NCBI RefSeq assembly: GCF_963676685.1
Contig: NC_092354.1
Coordinates: 71,784,178-71,848,177 of the forward strand
Origin: Mytilus edulis
Lineage: Eukaryota > Mollusca > Bivalvia > Mytilida > Mytilidae
DNA length: 64,000 nucleotides
Reading direction: 5' to 3'
Part shown: positions 1-12,039 of the stretch, piece by piece
Position numbering within the stretch: position 1 is the stretch's first letter
Layout of the letters: each line of letters opens with the position of its first letter
Notes under the pieces: model-generated
Seen by the model: the letters and a program-made list of their open reading frames with translations, nothing else
The model's database searches: none
Told to the model about the DNA's origin: nothing
Program-made: the position numbers and the translations under genes

Positions 1-1014
1 ACAAACAAACAATGTTTTTGTCCAAATTCTTTAAAATACATGTTTTTGACAAAAAATTTCAGTAAATATGATGTTACACTATAATAATCTAAAAACGTGT
101 CTGGAAAAATAATGAAAAACAGTTCAATATCTTGAGAATGGGGCGACAGAGGACGATCGACCTCGAAATTTTCCGGTACTAAGTGGCAAGTTTTGGAGTA
201 TTACACACAATTTTGTGTTAATTTTGTACTTATCTGCCTAATAATTTAAAGAATTATATATCAGAAAATCATTTATTAAGCGGCACCCTCATCCAATGAG
301 TGGAAATGCTTTAAATTGAATGAATTCTTAACTTGTTTAGTTTTTTTTCTATTTCTCTCCGCTTCGTTAGTACCCAATTTCCGGTGGCGATGATACACAG
401 TGTGGGTATTTTTTAAGGATCGTTGTAAAATTATATCTAAATCTTTGTTAAAATACGATTTTAAATTGTTCAATTCTTTCTATTTCATAATTTTGTCAAA
501 GTCTTCTTTTTAAAGTTTTAAATTTTAAAGAAAAAATTAATATTCCATTTTGATTTGGAGAAAATATTTTTGAACTGTTATGACATGGTCACGTGTTGCA
601 AAGCTGATTACAGGTAACTATAACATACAGTAATTTTCCATTACGACAGTGCGTGTATTCTCGGGTGTGTATAACGTATAGTTTTCTAGAGAACATCCTG
701 TCTACGTGTAATACAGATTGGTGACATTATACAACATTTCTTTTGTTAAATGTGACAAGGTATCTGTGTCCATTCCCTATTTCAACACCACTAATTTTAC
801 GAAGAAAAAAAAATCCAAAAATAATTTATATGAAATTAAGAAGAAAAGAAGCAAATATAAACTTCAGTAATTACGCATTGAGTAAACATAATTTCAATAT
901 TGCATGAACAAATCCGTGAGAAAACGTATACATGTATGAATTAAGATGTGTTTAAAAAGACCCATTGGCTTTAGATCACACTAGGACCTACGATAACTAG
1001 AACTAAGCAATGGT
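1..1014. other. Gene-free AT-rich stretch
   Basis: No exon, RNA gene or ordered repeat was recognised here. Only short stop-limited ORFs occur and none has a domain signature. Confidence 0.5.
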
Positions 1015-1178
1015 TGATCCAGAAATGTTCATAAGTGGGGACTCATTGCCTGCCTTAGAGGGGTCACGTCCAGTCATGCTTCCGTGATTTCCTATATAAT
1101 CTACCATTTGTTTCCCAAGATTAAGGGGGTGCTGGAAAAAAACGAAATCCGCCTCTGCTAATTGGGAAGTCATTTGGT
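1015..1178 (-). repeat. Dispersed mussel repeat (GTGGGCCC/CTTATGAA type), minus orientation
   Basis: The block reading from TCCAGAAATGTTCATAAGTG matches, in reverse complement, the block at 7405-7585, which ends GGGCCCCCACTTATGAAAAA TTCTGGATCC. I recognise the pattern as a dispersed bivalve repeat. The two copies are clearly degraded and have no coding capacity; the open minus-strand frame across 1003-1455 is a by-product. Confidence 0.55.
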
Positions 1179-1209
1179 CTGATAAACACATATATATATA
1201 AATATACCT

Positions 1210-1363
1210 CTGTGGCGGATCCAGCAATTTGAAAAGGGGGGCCCAACCCAGGACAAAAGGGGGAGGGGGTGGTTCCAACCATATGTCCCCATTCAAATGC
1301 ATTGATCGTTCAAAAAAGGGGTGGTTCCAACCCCCCGAAACCCTCCCCCTGGATCCGCCACTG
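1210..1363. mobile_element. Small MITE with CAGTGGCGGATCCAG-type inverted ends
   Basis: A 154-bp element begins CTGTGGCGGATCCAG and ends CTGGATCCGCCACTG, which is a near-perfect terminal inverted repeat. It is flanked by ATACCT on both sides (1204-1209 and 1364-1369), a good target-site duplication. Another copy with a 5-bp duplication is at 5958-6101, a degraded one at about 1970-2090 and an end fragment at 8449-8510. It encodes nothing. The superfamily is not certain. Confidence 0.75.
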
Positions 1364-1369
1364 ATACCT

Positions 1370-1969
1370 AGTATGCATATAATTAGACATTTGCGGAAAC
1401 TAGGTCTATACCTAGGATTACACTTCAGACTTACGATTACAGGTGACAAAAACAAGGGGTCATCTTAAAATACAAAAACAAACCAACAATACAGATACAA
1501 AATAGCAAATGGTGTCTTCTATAAAAATAAAAAAAAAGATTTAAACAACACGTTAAAATTTCATGTGTCCGAAGCACTTTGCTGGATTTACCTTCAGGAC
1601 CGCACAAAGCTGAATATTTGAAGACAATGATTTATAAGGTCCGAAGGTGCAGCCAGGAGTAATTGATTTCCCCCGCGAAACAGGGTACATTTAATGCAAT
1701 GGTTAGTATACTAAGACCAACAAACATATTATTCAGAGGGTACTGTACAAAATGTTTCATTTAAAATAGTTATATTGGTGTCGTTTTTGTTATGCACGAT
1801 TACAACTTTGTATCAGCAACTGTTGCCTTGTCGACATAATCAGATTGTGATTTTTTTTAACAATTTCTTTTTGCCTGCTACACTTTTGCATTTTTTTTAT
1901 CCCTAACAATCAGTTGAATAGATTTGCGTATAAACTTTGTGTGAGATGAACAACGTCGCAGTGAGAGAT
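1370..1969. other. Gene-free stretch
   Basis: AT-rich sequence with no recognised exon, RNA gene or repeat family. Confidence 0.4.
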
Positions 1970-2090
1970 TAGGGGCTGGTCGGGGGCTGGAACACCCCTT
2001 TTCTTGCCGATCAATGCTTTTGAATAGGGACATATGGTCGCCCCCTTTTATCTTTTGTTGGAACCCCCGTTTGAAAATGGCTGGATCGAC
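1970..2090. repeat. Degraded copy of the CAG-GGATCC MITE
   Basis: The core GCCGATCAATGC TTTTGAAT followed by GGGACATATGG and ending AAAATGGCTGGATC parallels the interior and right end of the intact copy at 5958-6101. The left terminus is eroded. Confidence 0.5.
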
Positions 2091-2449
2091 TACTACGTCG
2101 TCAGTGCATAAATATTACAATTTCATGAAAAAAGTACCAGTCTCGGAACAGGGGTTAAATCTCATATTGAGAGCATACCATTTCCACCCATGTTCTTAGG
2201 GGATAATTATCGATACTGCGAAAAAAAAACGTCCATACTGAATGATTCCCAAGATCTCCATTATAATACTTGCATAAAAGAAAAACAACTCGGAACTTGT
2301 TTATCATTTTTTGTTTGTTGCTGTTGAAAACATAGATAGCAAAGTTTTAACTATTTTGGTTCACCTGCTCCTACATTTCAACTGAGTCTGGCGAACAGTG
2401 TAAAATATATTTCCGATATAGAAAAGTTCGTTGATAACTGGTTTTTTTT

Positions 2450-2478
2450 GGGGGGAGGGGAGAGGGGGGGGGGGGGTG
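2450..2478 (+). repeat. Poly-G rich tract
   Basis: A run made almost only of G (GGGGGG A GGGG AGA then 13 G) follows a poly-T run. It meets the simple pattern of four or more G-runs for a G-quadruplex on the plus strand. No gene is next to it. Confidence 0.6.
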
Positions 2479-2479
2479 G

Positions 2480-3133
2480 TATTCTCGAATTGTTTTTTTT
2501 TTTATATTGGAACCATAAACGTAGACAAAAGTGTGTGTCCTATTTAGGAAAAATAAAAGATTGTAAAATTATACCGAACGGCAAGTGAAATTTCATGAAG
2601 AATACATAGCTCAAAAACACCCGTCCGCTGTATTTCACCATTCTCTTTGAAACAAAATAAAAGAGAAAATAAAGTCTGATCATAAACATGCTAGCATGCT
2701 CTATGGTTGATTGCACCTTTCCTAACACGAAGTATTCATTTTCGATTTTTTTCAGCAATTATCCAAATCTAGCTACTGCAACGACAAAATTGCGATAATT
2801 TGTGTGTCTCATGTTAAATTTATTTTTAAAATAATGTTAGTTCATTCTATCCTCCTTCGTATAATTACAGCATTTCCAACCTGGATAACACCGTATACAA
2901 CAATAAATGATAACACATTTTTGCAAATATATAAGAACAAAAATCGTTGTTCAACCACAAAAAAAAAAAATCACTATTATTACATTGTTTTGGATCGACA
3001 TTTTTTTTTTACACTTTGAGAAAGCCCAAGATTTAAATGCTACCCGTAAGTGTAATTGTAATCCTAATCGTAGGTGTATGACAGTTTCCGCAAATGTCTA
3101 ATAAGAACAGCTTTAAATATATGCGTATTAAAT
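2480..3133. other. Gene-free stretch
   Basis: AT-rich, with poly-A and poly-T runs near 2960 and 3000. No exon signature was seen. Confidence 0.4.
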
Positions 3134-3210
3134 AATGGTACGTCTAAAAACCGTCCAGGATCTCCTGGTTGCACACAGGACATTAAGTAACTTAGGACAT
3201 GTATATATAA
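3134..3210 (+). repeat. Solo end of the 4574-6262 fold-back element family
   Basis: GGTACGTCTAAAAACCG followed by CTCCTGGTTGCAC and AGGACAT repeats the left terminus of the element at 4574 with a few changes. No matching right end was seen nearby, so this is a fragment or solo terminal repeat. Confidence 0.55.
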
Positions 3211-4430
3211 TAGTGAGAGTTCAGGGTTCATTCGATTGATAACTTATTTTATAATTTTGTAATTTTTGTTTTGATAAAATCAGAGACATATAATACATAT
3301 ATTGAGACATATATAATACATGGACATATATACATGTGTCTCTGAAAAAATCAAACCATCTTTTAAGAAGTTATTTCAGTTTGAATCGACTGTCTTTTGC
3401 ATTAGGATTCCAAAACGTTAATGTCATTTACAAATGCCAAAACCTGCAAGAAAGAAACATTTATATTCGGTGATTTTTACACTAAACTTTTCGTAATTTG
3501 TTTTGAAAATATTAAAAAGTACATGTACATCGTTTTTTCAAGATTTGTATAGTAATTGGTTTAATTAAGTCGCCTTGATGAAATTTAAATTGCGAAACGC
3601 TAATTAATAAACTATCTATCTATCGGTATGCGCCGTTATTTAGGATACGTCACGGATGACCGATGGTCATATTTAATACGATATACCAATCATCATTTGA
3701 ATTTGTCAATTGATCTTTAATAATTAGGACTAATTGGTGATGGCAGAGAATATGTCGCTGGTGATGGTTAAAAACATATAGAAGTAAACTTTGCAAAAAA
3801 AAAGGTTTCCTTGGAAAAAATTATGAAATTATATGAATATGCTAAATATTTTTTTTCTTTCCGAAATAATAATTAAAGACGTTTAGAAATAACAAATTTT
3901 CACAGTTGGGAGATTTTCAATTCAAGTTATTTCATTTTGAAAACGTTGAAAAATATAGATCTTATTCGATGTACAATGTGGGCCGCTTGGAGATCAACTT
4001 GTGAAATCCTGCTTAATGAAGGTTCGTCTACTTTCGTCTTTTTATATTGCCAAACATTCTATAATCAAGGATTTGTACAAGGCCTTGTTATAAAATAATG
4101 AATCTTATCGCCAATATCACCATAATTACATAAAGAACAGATACAATATTCTCTTAAAGAGTTTGCCATCTAACAATTCAAAAAGAAATGTTGAGTCGAA
4201 ACTGAGGTACTAAATCTATAAAAAGAATCACTACTTTAGTCGAAATTAAACTGTATATATATTCTTTTTTCAAAACTCCTGAAATAGTTCAACATTATCT
4301 ATAGAGAGCTTACATATGCAAATCTTTTTTAGAAGTATGTGAGCGTAAATAAAATTTGTTTATTACCCCCGCCCCCCTATTTTTCCTTCTATAGAATTTA
4401 ATTGTAAACGATTTTCTTTCTTAATTTGTG
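3211..4430. other. Gene-free stretch with a short TATC microsatellite
   Basis: A few TATC units lie around 3611-3625. The rest is AT-rich sequence without a recognisable exon. Confidence 0.4.
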
Positions 4431-4468
4431 CTGAGACTACTATAACACATGTGTTATAGTAGTCTCAG
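4431..4468. repeat. 38-bp perfect palindrome
   Basis: The arm CTGAGACTACTATAACACA (4431-4449) is followed directly by its exact reverse complement (4450-4468), with no spacer. It lies about 100 bp left of the fold-back element at 4574. It could be a residual head-to-head transposon end or a cruciform-forming site. Confidence 0.85.
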
Positions 4469-4573
4469 ATTTGTGTTTGCTCATTAACTGGGGTTCAGCA
4501 TGCTGTCAAAAAAAATGTCTCCTTGTGTATAAGTTATTGATAAAAAAAAAAATTGAAGCCTCCAGAAGAATAA

Positions 4574-6262
4574 CGGTACGTCTAAACACCGCTTGAAGGG
4601 CCTCCTGATTGCACTCATGACATACGTAGTGCACTCAGGACCTTTATAGTCATCGCATGTACAGGATGGATGCATATATTCGTTATATACGCTTCTTATT
4701 TTAGAGTTAAATTTGGTAGAATTGGAACTTAGATAGATATGTTAATTCTTATAAAATAATGAGGGCACGTGTCACTGATTACACAACTACTGAGCCATGA
4801 ATTATCCAATCAACAAAATTGATTGGATTATCTTTATTGTTTATAGATTGTGTTGTTAGTACAGTGTGACCATGCGGGAAGTAATATTGTGACGTTTAAA
4901 ATGAATATCACGAGGTTTTAAGATTTTCGTATTTTATTAAAATTTCGTTCCATAAATTTTTAAGTTTTATTCTTAATTTTATAATCCTGTCCTGGACCCG
5001 CAGTAATTAATTCTTTGCACGAGTTTGAAAAGGGAAATAAATGTTCATACTTTTAAAGAATTTACATTAATTAAAGATTTGTATATGGAATCCGTTCTTA
5101 ACTGTAAAAGCCGTACTTTTCAAACAATCAAACTCATATACATGTAGTTAGATGTTATTTCTCATTTTTATGGAACTTGTCCAGGAATCTCATTTTTGAG
5201 TTATACGAATGTTTTAAGAAATCCGCATTTATTAAGGTTTTTTTCTCTAATTAAAGTCGTTTTGTCCAGTTTCAGAAGCCTGAAACGAATTTCAATGTGA
5301 AAATAAATTTTGAAAATGAACTTTTCACCGTTTTCGTCTCCGTTTTTTGAAAATTATGATATTTTGTGTATAATTATTTCTAAACAATATGTAAGTTAGA
5401 TTGTAGTAAGATTCTTAATTTAATTTGAAAAAATGATTTTTGTTACAACGAGAAATACTATTTCGAAGACAGTTTATTGACACGAAATCCGTTCAAGCCA
5501 CGACTAAGTTTTCGTATAATGGTTTGTTGAGAATAAAGATATACAAATTCAATAAAATTTGATATTCATTCAACATTGTGTTTGTTGAAAAACTTGATTT
5601 AGAGAGAGAGAGAGAAAAGAATCACAATGAAAAACAAAAATCGAACTTGTTACAGAAAAAACGCAACTATATATAAAATAATTTTCTTTATTCGTGAACT
5701 GCAAAACACAACAAATATATTTACCCGTCATCATGAAAAATAAACTGAAAAAGTACATCGAATGAGATATTTTATTTTTTCTATATGCAAATTCATGTTA
5801 AAGGTAAAACTGAACTATCACTACAATTCATAAAAAAACAATAAAGATAATCCAATCAATTTTGTTGATAAGATAGTTCATGGCTCAGTAGTTGTGTAAT
5901 CAGTGACACGTGCCCTCATTATTTTATAAGAATTAACATATCTATCTAAGTTCGATTCAGGCGCGGATCCAGAGGGGGGTTCCGGGGGTTGGACCCCCAC
6001 TTTTTGGCCGATCAATGCATTTGAATGGGGACATGTAGTTGAACCTCCCCTTTTGTCCTGGGTTAGGACCCCCCTTTTTAAACTGGCTAGATCCGCCCCT
6101 GCGATTTCAAATTCTTCCAAAATTTAATTCTAAAATAAGAAGCGTATAACGAATATAAACATCCATCATGTGTGCAGATACGATGACGGTAATGGGTCCT
6201 GAGTGCACTTTGTATGTCCTGAGTGCACTCAGGAGGTCCTGAGCGGTTGTTTAGACGTACCC
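4574..6262. mobile_element. Non-autonomous fold-back transposon with long TIRs and 9-bp TSD
   Basis: The left arm (4574-4842) and right arm (5837-6262) are long inverted repeats. Shared landmarks are the outer GGTACGTCTAAACA, TAGATAGATATGTTAATTCT and the inner AATTGATTGGATTATC. The nonanucleotide GAAGAATAA stands on both sides (4565-4573 and 6263-6271), a clean target-site duplication. The ~1-kb centre has no transposase ORF, so the element must be mobilised in trans. The right arm is interrupted by a younger MITE at 5958-6101. The family is unknown to me; a 9-bp duplication would suit several DNA transposon groups. Confidence 0.8.
5958..6101. mobile_element. Nested MITE in the right arm of the fold-back element
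   Basis: A 144-bp element runs from CAGGCGCGGATCCAG to CTAGATCCGCCCCTG and is flanked by CGATT on both sides (5953-5957, 6102-6106). It splits the right inverted arm of the surrounding element, so it is younger than that element. It is the same family as 1210-1363. Confidence 0.8.
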
Positions 6263-6468
6263 GAAGAATAAATCATTTCCTGAACCTAAAATACATTTAT
6301 CTGTAATTAAAGAAAATCAAAACGTGATAATTCATCTGTGGTCCGATAAAACGTATTCTCGATGTTGAGGTATTGACGATATACAATCACATTTATCAAT
6401 ATACAGCAAGTAAGTAATTTGGGGTTGAATGCCAGTAGATCAGAATTTGTTAATTGAACTTTACCTGT

Positions 6469-6535
6469 TTAAGGGGCACTAGCTGCCAAATTCATGTTCT
6501 TCATCGATTTTAATAAAATTCACATAACGTGTATA
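6469..6535 (-). repeat. End fragment of the TTAA-flanked MITE family
   Basis: TTAAGGGGCACTAGC followed by CCAAATTCATG is the reverse complement of the right end of the element at 43031-43709 (CATGAATTTGAC then AGTGCCCCTTTAA). Only this end is recognisable. Confidence 0.5.
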
Positions 6536-7404
6536 TAGTGTTGAATTGTTTATTAAAATGTTACGCACAATCTTGGCTGATATGCATAAAACCATTATTT
6601 TCATGACACTGCATGAAAAAGAAATTGACTTATCGTATAATACCAGAACCAGAGACATATATATTGTATCTAATATCTCTGCCAGAACTGAAAAATAAAC
6701 TACATAGTCCACATAAGAGGGTATGGATGTGAAGTAACAGAATAGAGAACAAAGGACAAAGAAAAAAAAGGAATAAAGAATAGTGAAAGAAAGAGAATAA
6801 TGGAAAAAAGTGTAAGTTATTAAAAATATAACTAAAAAAAAGAAGACAGAAAAAAAGACACCCCCTTCCGAGACGAGCCTTACATGCACTGTTATTTGAC
6901 GCTGCCGAGTTATTTTGAGATTAAGACATGTATTAGTAGCCCGTAAAGCCTCTTTCACCAATTTGAGGATTAGACCAAGGTTAATTTTACGGCGGCTCAT
7001 TTATTTTGGCTTAGAAATAAACATAATTGACAAGTTTCTTTCCCCTGCATTCTCGATCCCACATGTAAATAGCACGGTGATTTCAAATAAGACATTGATA
7101 CATTACAACACTTGCCGTCAGTATTTGAATATATTGATTAAGAAGGTATAGAAGATTAATGCACGCACACTATTATCCACCACTGGCCTAAATAGTTAGT
7201 CCGCAAACAACGAGCTCATAAAAACCTAGCACTTTGAACACAGCCACCGGCATGATGTGAATCTGAAAGCTTCCCACTTAGCCACTATCCATTTCTATCC
7301 ATAGAAAACTTTTGCTATTCATTTATCAAAAATGAAATATGTTGATATTAATGGTATATAAGAATTATATGGGAATTCAAACCATTCCTATTGCAAGTGA
7401 TAAA
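6536..7404. other. Gene-free, purine/pyrimidine-skewed stretch
   Basis: Around 6740-6870 the plus strand is very A/G-rich (AAAGAAAAAAAAGG, GAAAGAAAGAG), which creates a long minus-strand open frame of phenylalanine and tyrosine. No domain is present and I do not call a gene. Confidence 0.45.
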
Positions 7405-7585
7405 ACTAAATTTATATCAGGGTGATTGAAATGAGGGGAAAAAAAGGGGGACCAGGAGTTCAGGGCCCCCTGTTTGGGAAAAAAATTTGGTTGATTATAC
7501 ATGGAATCACTGATGCATGTCAGGAGCAGGTCCCTCTTAGGCAGTCGGTGGGCCCCCACTTATGAAAAATTCTGGATCCCACCAC
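7405..7585 (+). repeat. Dispersed mussel repeat (GGGCCCCCACTTATGAA type)
   Basis: Contains AGGGCCCCCTGTTTGGG, then AGGCAGTCGGTGGGCCCCC and ends TTCTGGATCCCACCACTG. It is homologous, in opposite orientation, to 1015-1178. Confidence 0.55.
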
Positions 7586-7639
7586 TGTGGTCTTCAGTTG
7601 TATTATCTTTTAAAAAAAAATTACACCTGTATAGTGAGG

Positions 7640-7790
7640 GGTGATAGGACCTTTATCGGGACTCCGGGATTGGGTGTTTTTAAGGTCAGGATTTCGGGAT
7701 CCGGGAATTCTTTATTCGAATTTTGGGACGTTGGGATTATGTTGTTTTTAAGCTGGGATTTTGGAATTAGGAGCCCCCCTACCCTAGCTC
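7640..7790 (+). repeat. GGGATT-rich degenerate repeat
   Basis: Successive phrases such as CTCCGGGATTGGG, TTTCGGGATCCGGG, TTGGGACGTTGGGATT and CTGGGATTTTGGAATT form an imperfect short-period repeat. No coding function is apparent. Confidence 0.45.
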
Positions 7791-7864
7791 CCTCTATAGT
7801 GTATATTCTAAAGTGTAAATCAAGGGAAAATAATGTTAACTATCTGTGCATTGGGAACTATTAA

Positions 7865-8450
7865 AAGGTATTTTGGGGGGAAGAAAGAAGGGAGGGTGAG
7901 TCCATGGCAGGTAATCCCCACCCCCTTCAATTTGAGAGTATGCTATTATCTTGTCAACGGTCCATATCCCCACCCCTAAACCATATATATATTCTTGAAT
8001 GGGACGATAAAACAAATCAAATGAAATTAAAAGGAAGTGTTTGGGGGTTACCCCACCCTGTTCAATTTGATAATGTGCTATTATCTTGTGAACGATCCAG
8101 ATCCCCACCCCTAAACCATATATATTCTTGTGGGGGACAATAAAATTAATAAAATAAAATAAAAAGGAAGTCCGTCCCCCTCTAGTAAGTAGTTTGAAAA
8201 CTTGTAAACGGTCAAGATCCCCACCCCTAAACCATATATATATATTCTTGTATAGAACAATAAAACAAATAAAATGAAATACAGGGAGAGTCCATGGGGG
8301 TCACCCCAACCCCCACATGTTTGAGAAACTTTTAAATGGTTGAGATTCCCAGTGGGTAGGTTAAAAAATTCGAGATTCCTGTTTCCCACCCTCAAACCAT
8401 ATATATTCTTGTATGAGACAATAAAATAAACCAAATGAATATAGGACCAT
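7865..8450 (-). repeat. Array of ~130-bp satellite monomers, minus orientation
   Basis: About four monomers, each with GATCCCCACCCCTAAACC, ATATATTCTTG, a CAATAAAA tract and GGGGTCACCCC-like sequence. They are reverse complements of the monomers at 13200-14020 (CAAGAATATATATGGTTTAG then GGGTGGGGATCTGGACC). Monomers in one array differ by many substitutions, so the array is not recent. Confidence 0.8.
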
Positions 8451-8510
8451 CCCCTTTGTCTTGGGTTGGGAACCCCCCCTTTTTAAAATGGCTGGATCCG
8501 CCCCGGCATA
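8449..8510 (+). repeat. End fragment of the CAG-GGATCC MITE
   Basis: TTGTCTTGGGTTGGGA, ACCCCCCCTTTTTAAA and ATGGCTGGATCCGCCCCGG match the right half of the copy at 5958-6101. Confidence 0.55.
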
Positions 8511-8726
8511 CCATCTAGCTAGCTTTAAAGGCTTTAATAATATGAAATCAAACAAGGAAATTAACAGTGTAGGCAACTGTTTTGAATTTAAAAAAACCCT
8601 TTTACATATATATAACAATGTTAGATTTTTTGTGCATTTATTTTTGCCTACCGTATTTTCAATAATGGACAAAATTGCATGATTGAATATTGTAATTTGA
8701 GAAAAATCAGCATACATGTTATAAAA

Positions 8727-8825
8727 TGGGAAGTGGAAACTGGGAATTTGACAAAGAGACAACAACCCAATCAAAGAGCAGACAACGGCCGAAGGTCACC
8801 TATAGGTCTTCAATGCAGTTTGAAA
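8727..8825 (+). repeat. Dispersed mussel repeat (GACAAAGAGACAACAACCC type)
   Basis: GACAAAGAGACAACAACCC and CAGACAACGGCCGAAGGTCA are landmarks of a widespread mussel repeat. A reverse copy is at about 24665-24845, and degraded forward copies are at 28537-28625 and 41395-41480. Confidence 0.55.
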
Positions 8826-9713
8826 TTTTCGGCACTGGTCTTCAGCTCATAAATATGTATCAGAAATGAAAATGAGATACAGCTTTCAGTTGTATTAATA
8901 AAAACCTCACAATAAGTTCTGAATATCAGAATATACAGTATTGCAAGATTCTCTCAAAATGTACACATATAGCTGAAAAACTGTAAAATTAATCATGCTT
9001 ATTTAACATTAAAGTCCATGGAGTCCATCTAAATATGCATACTCTCGAAACAAAGGAATATAAGTATGCAATAGACATCAAGTTTTCAAAAATTAGAGTA
9101 TCTATGCCATTAATTTACAACAAGATCTTCAATCAAGTAATAATTTCGGTTTGTTGTTTAAATATTTCGGAGGTTAGTATGACCTCTTTTTTGGTGATGA
9201 TGTTTTCGTTTTAAAGTTGGGAACATTGTTTCTACCAACAAAAATAGAAACACAAAGTCAATCTAGAATTATGTTTTTATCATTTTTTTATGTTTAGGTT
9301 GTCAGCAAGATGAAAAGGACAAGTACGCAGTTCAAAATTCAAAATGTGGATAAGCTGAGGTTCAAGGTCTTACCTTTGCAGATTTTCATATTTTGCATGA
9401 ATGAATTCAAAGGTTATATGATGGACGGCAGAGAAAGAAAAAAACAACTTTTCAATTATCCTGCTCCTGGATAAATGTAAAACATCTTGTTTTTTGGTAA
9501 GTTTTAGGCTCTGTTTTGATAGTGTAAGTGCATTCATCTGTCCAGTCTTTCCTCTAAATTGTAAGTTTTTGGTGAGTGTTCGCCATGAATTTCAGTAAGT
9601 AACTTGTGGATTTACATGTATATATACTCAAAATTTAGTACTACTAGTATTATATTAATGGGATTTTAGCATGACATCCTGCCAAATACCATGAATACTT
9701 GTTAATCATGTTT
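8826..9713. other. Gene-free stretch
   Basis: AT-rich sequence, no recognisable exon or repeat. Confidence 0.4.
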
Positions 9714-10000
9714 ATGTTCCAGAACATACAAGTATTTGGACTGTACGCATACAGTCTGCCCAATTTTAAGAAGTTGGTCAAGTTTATTAGAAACAAATGT
9801 ACAGTACAGATCAACATAACTGAAATCTTTAATAGATTAATACAAAAAGTTTAATTGCAGTTAAAATAAAAACACAGGTTTGGTCGAGCTGGTACCAGAC
9901 AGTACAAGTATACTTAAATGGTCTGACTGTACACATATAGTGGGACTGTAAGTTCTGGACCGTAAACGTAAGATCCAAATACTGATATGGTCTGGAACAT
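9714..10000. mobile_element. MITE with ATGTTCCAGA inverted ends
   Basis: The left end ATGTTCCAGAACATACAAGT and the right end ATATGGTCTGGAACAT form an imperfect ~27-bp terminal inverted repeat, both also holding TATTTGGA/TCCAAATA. The ~287-bp element has no ORF. No clear target duplication was found. Confidence 0.6.
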
Positions 10001-10064
10001 TTATACATGTCTTAAAATTAATATCAAACACATTTGTGTTTTTGAACTTGGTATGATCTATATG

Positions 10065-10355
10065 TCAGTGGTGCAGGTTTTATTTGACCTTGATCTCATT
10101 TTCATGGTTTATTGATCAGTGTTTTTGTGATTTGGACTATTTTTCTTAAACTATAAGTAATAGGTCAACTATAATTGTTGTATTGAAGCCTTATTAGCTG
10201 TATATGTCTGCCTGGCATGGTTCATTTGACATTGACCTCATTCTCATGGTTCATTAGTCTTTATTTATTTATCTTGGTTAATGTTAAGTTTATGTGACAG
10301 TTGTGATAAAGCTTTATACTTAGGACTATCAACATATTATCAATGATTAGTAAAA
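10065..10355 (+). repeat. Dispersed repeat, two tandem half-units
   Basis: TTTGACCTTGATCTCATTTT CATGG at 10082 recurs as TTTGACATTGACCTCATTCT CATGG at about 10226, each followed by TTCAT/TTTATTGATC-like sequence. I recognise this as a common bivalve dispersed repeat with a ~140-bp period. Confidence 0.5.
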
Positions 10356-12035
10356 GAAGGCAAGACATTTCAGGTGTGCACTCTTCTTTTTAAATACACA
10401 TTAATATACATCATGTACATTAAACAGCAAAAAAAAATATTGATGCAAGATGCCATTCAATAATAACTTTTACTCTTTTATGTATAGGACAAGAAATATA
10501 GAAGATACAGAGAAATTATAAACAGCAGAAATGATAGGCAATTTAAAATTTGCAGAAGCAAACTAAACCTAAATGGTAAGACCACTTTTTTTTTTTTTTT
10601 AAAGTTGTTGATTACTATGAAAATTAAAAAGATGTGGTGTATTAAATATGAAAACTATCATGGCTTTAAGAAAGCAATTGTAGGCCTGTGACGACCTTCA
10701 ATAATGAGAAAATCCATACCCTATAGTCAAAGTAGGCAGTTATAAAAGACCCAAAGATGAAAAATTGAAACAATCCAAACTGTAAAACTAATTGCCTAGT
10801 TTATTACAAAATAAATTACAAAAAATAAATATGACCGATATGAAACAACAACAACAACAACCACTAAATTTTAGTGTCAGACTAAACTTACAAAAACTAC
10901 AGGCTCTGAACTTTGGACAGGCACAATAGGAATATGGCAACCAATGATGTTAATTTCCTGCAAACACAGACTGGACTAATGTAAATCAACTTATTTTTTT
11001 GCGAATACTTTATTTTGCATTTAATACTTTCTAGTCTACATCACAGCTAATCATTTTTTGCGAGGTTCAAGTTTACTTAATGTATTTTAATAAAGAAAGA
11101 TACATATGAAAAACATTTATTGCTGTTTCTCTCTCCATTTATAACATTTTATTTGTTTATTTTGTGTATTTATAGGTGATCAGACATCTTGGTTTTCATG
11201 ATCAATAGGTCATTACTGAAGAGGAAACTTAAAGTTGAAATTTATTTACAAAGTGCATAATTGGATTAATTTGAACTGGAATGTGTGCTTTCCTGCAAAA
11301 AAGAAACAGGAAATTTCATCATTATCACATGATAATGCCCATAAACAAAATGGAGTTCTATCATAGATACACAAAAACACTATTGCATAAAAGCAACAAC
11401 ATATTATATATATTAATCGAAAGAAAGGAGAATGCAGAACAAATACTATTTTGATGTTGAAAAAGGAACACCAGTTTTATCCACTCATTTACATCGCTCC
11501 CTCATATCAAATATACGGAAGAAGATCTTGAAGAACAATTTGCAAAAATGTTTCCTCTTAGAATTGAAGGAAAATGTTAAGTGAATGGAATAATGTATTC
11601 ACTGAATTCTTACGTAGTGGATTGAATAACTGTACAGAAGTTGAAACAGAAGAAAATTTTAATTTAAAATAACACGAAAAGTGTTTATTTTATTATTTAA
11701 TCTGCAAACATATAAACAAATTCTTTAGAACACCACAAATGGTATGACATTCAAATTGGTTGCTTATTAATGTATTGCATTGAAACAATTACAAAGAAAA
11801 CAGAATCATTTGCTACAAAAAAAAATTATAAATCAAAGTTAAATTTTATAAAAAGTATGAACAATACCTAGATCTAAACAGTCAGACTTTATCAATTTTC
11901 AATGTCATTAAAAAATGTTGAGTCAAACATTTATGAAAGTTTTGAATATCATTTGCATCAACTATACAGTCTTGTAATAATTATATATATTCATACTGTT
12001 TATATGTATACATGGTATAGCGAAGAAATGTTTAA
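10356..12035. other. Gene-free stretch
   Basis: AT-rich sequence with many poly-A runs. I see no exon with a recognisable domain and no structured repeat. Confidence 0.4.
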
Positions 12036-12039
12036 CAAG

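Noticed and set aside
6479-7000. 173-codon minus-strand ORF
   Set aside because: Mostly Phe/Tyr/Leu from an A/G-rich plus strand next to a repeat end; no domain and no splice context.
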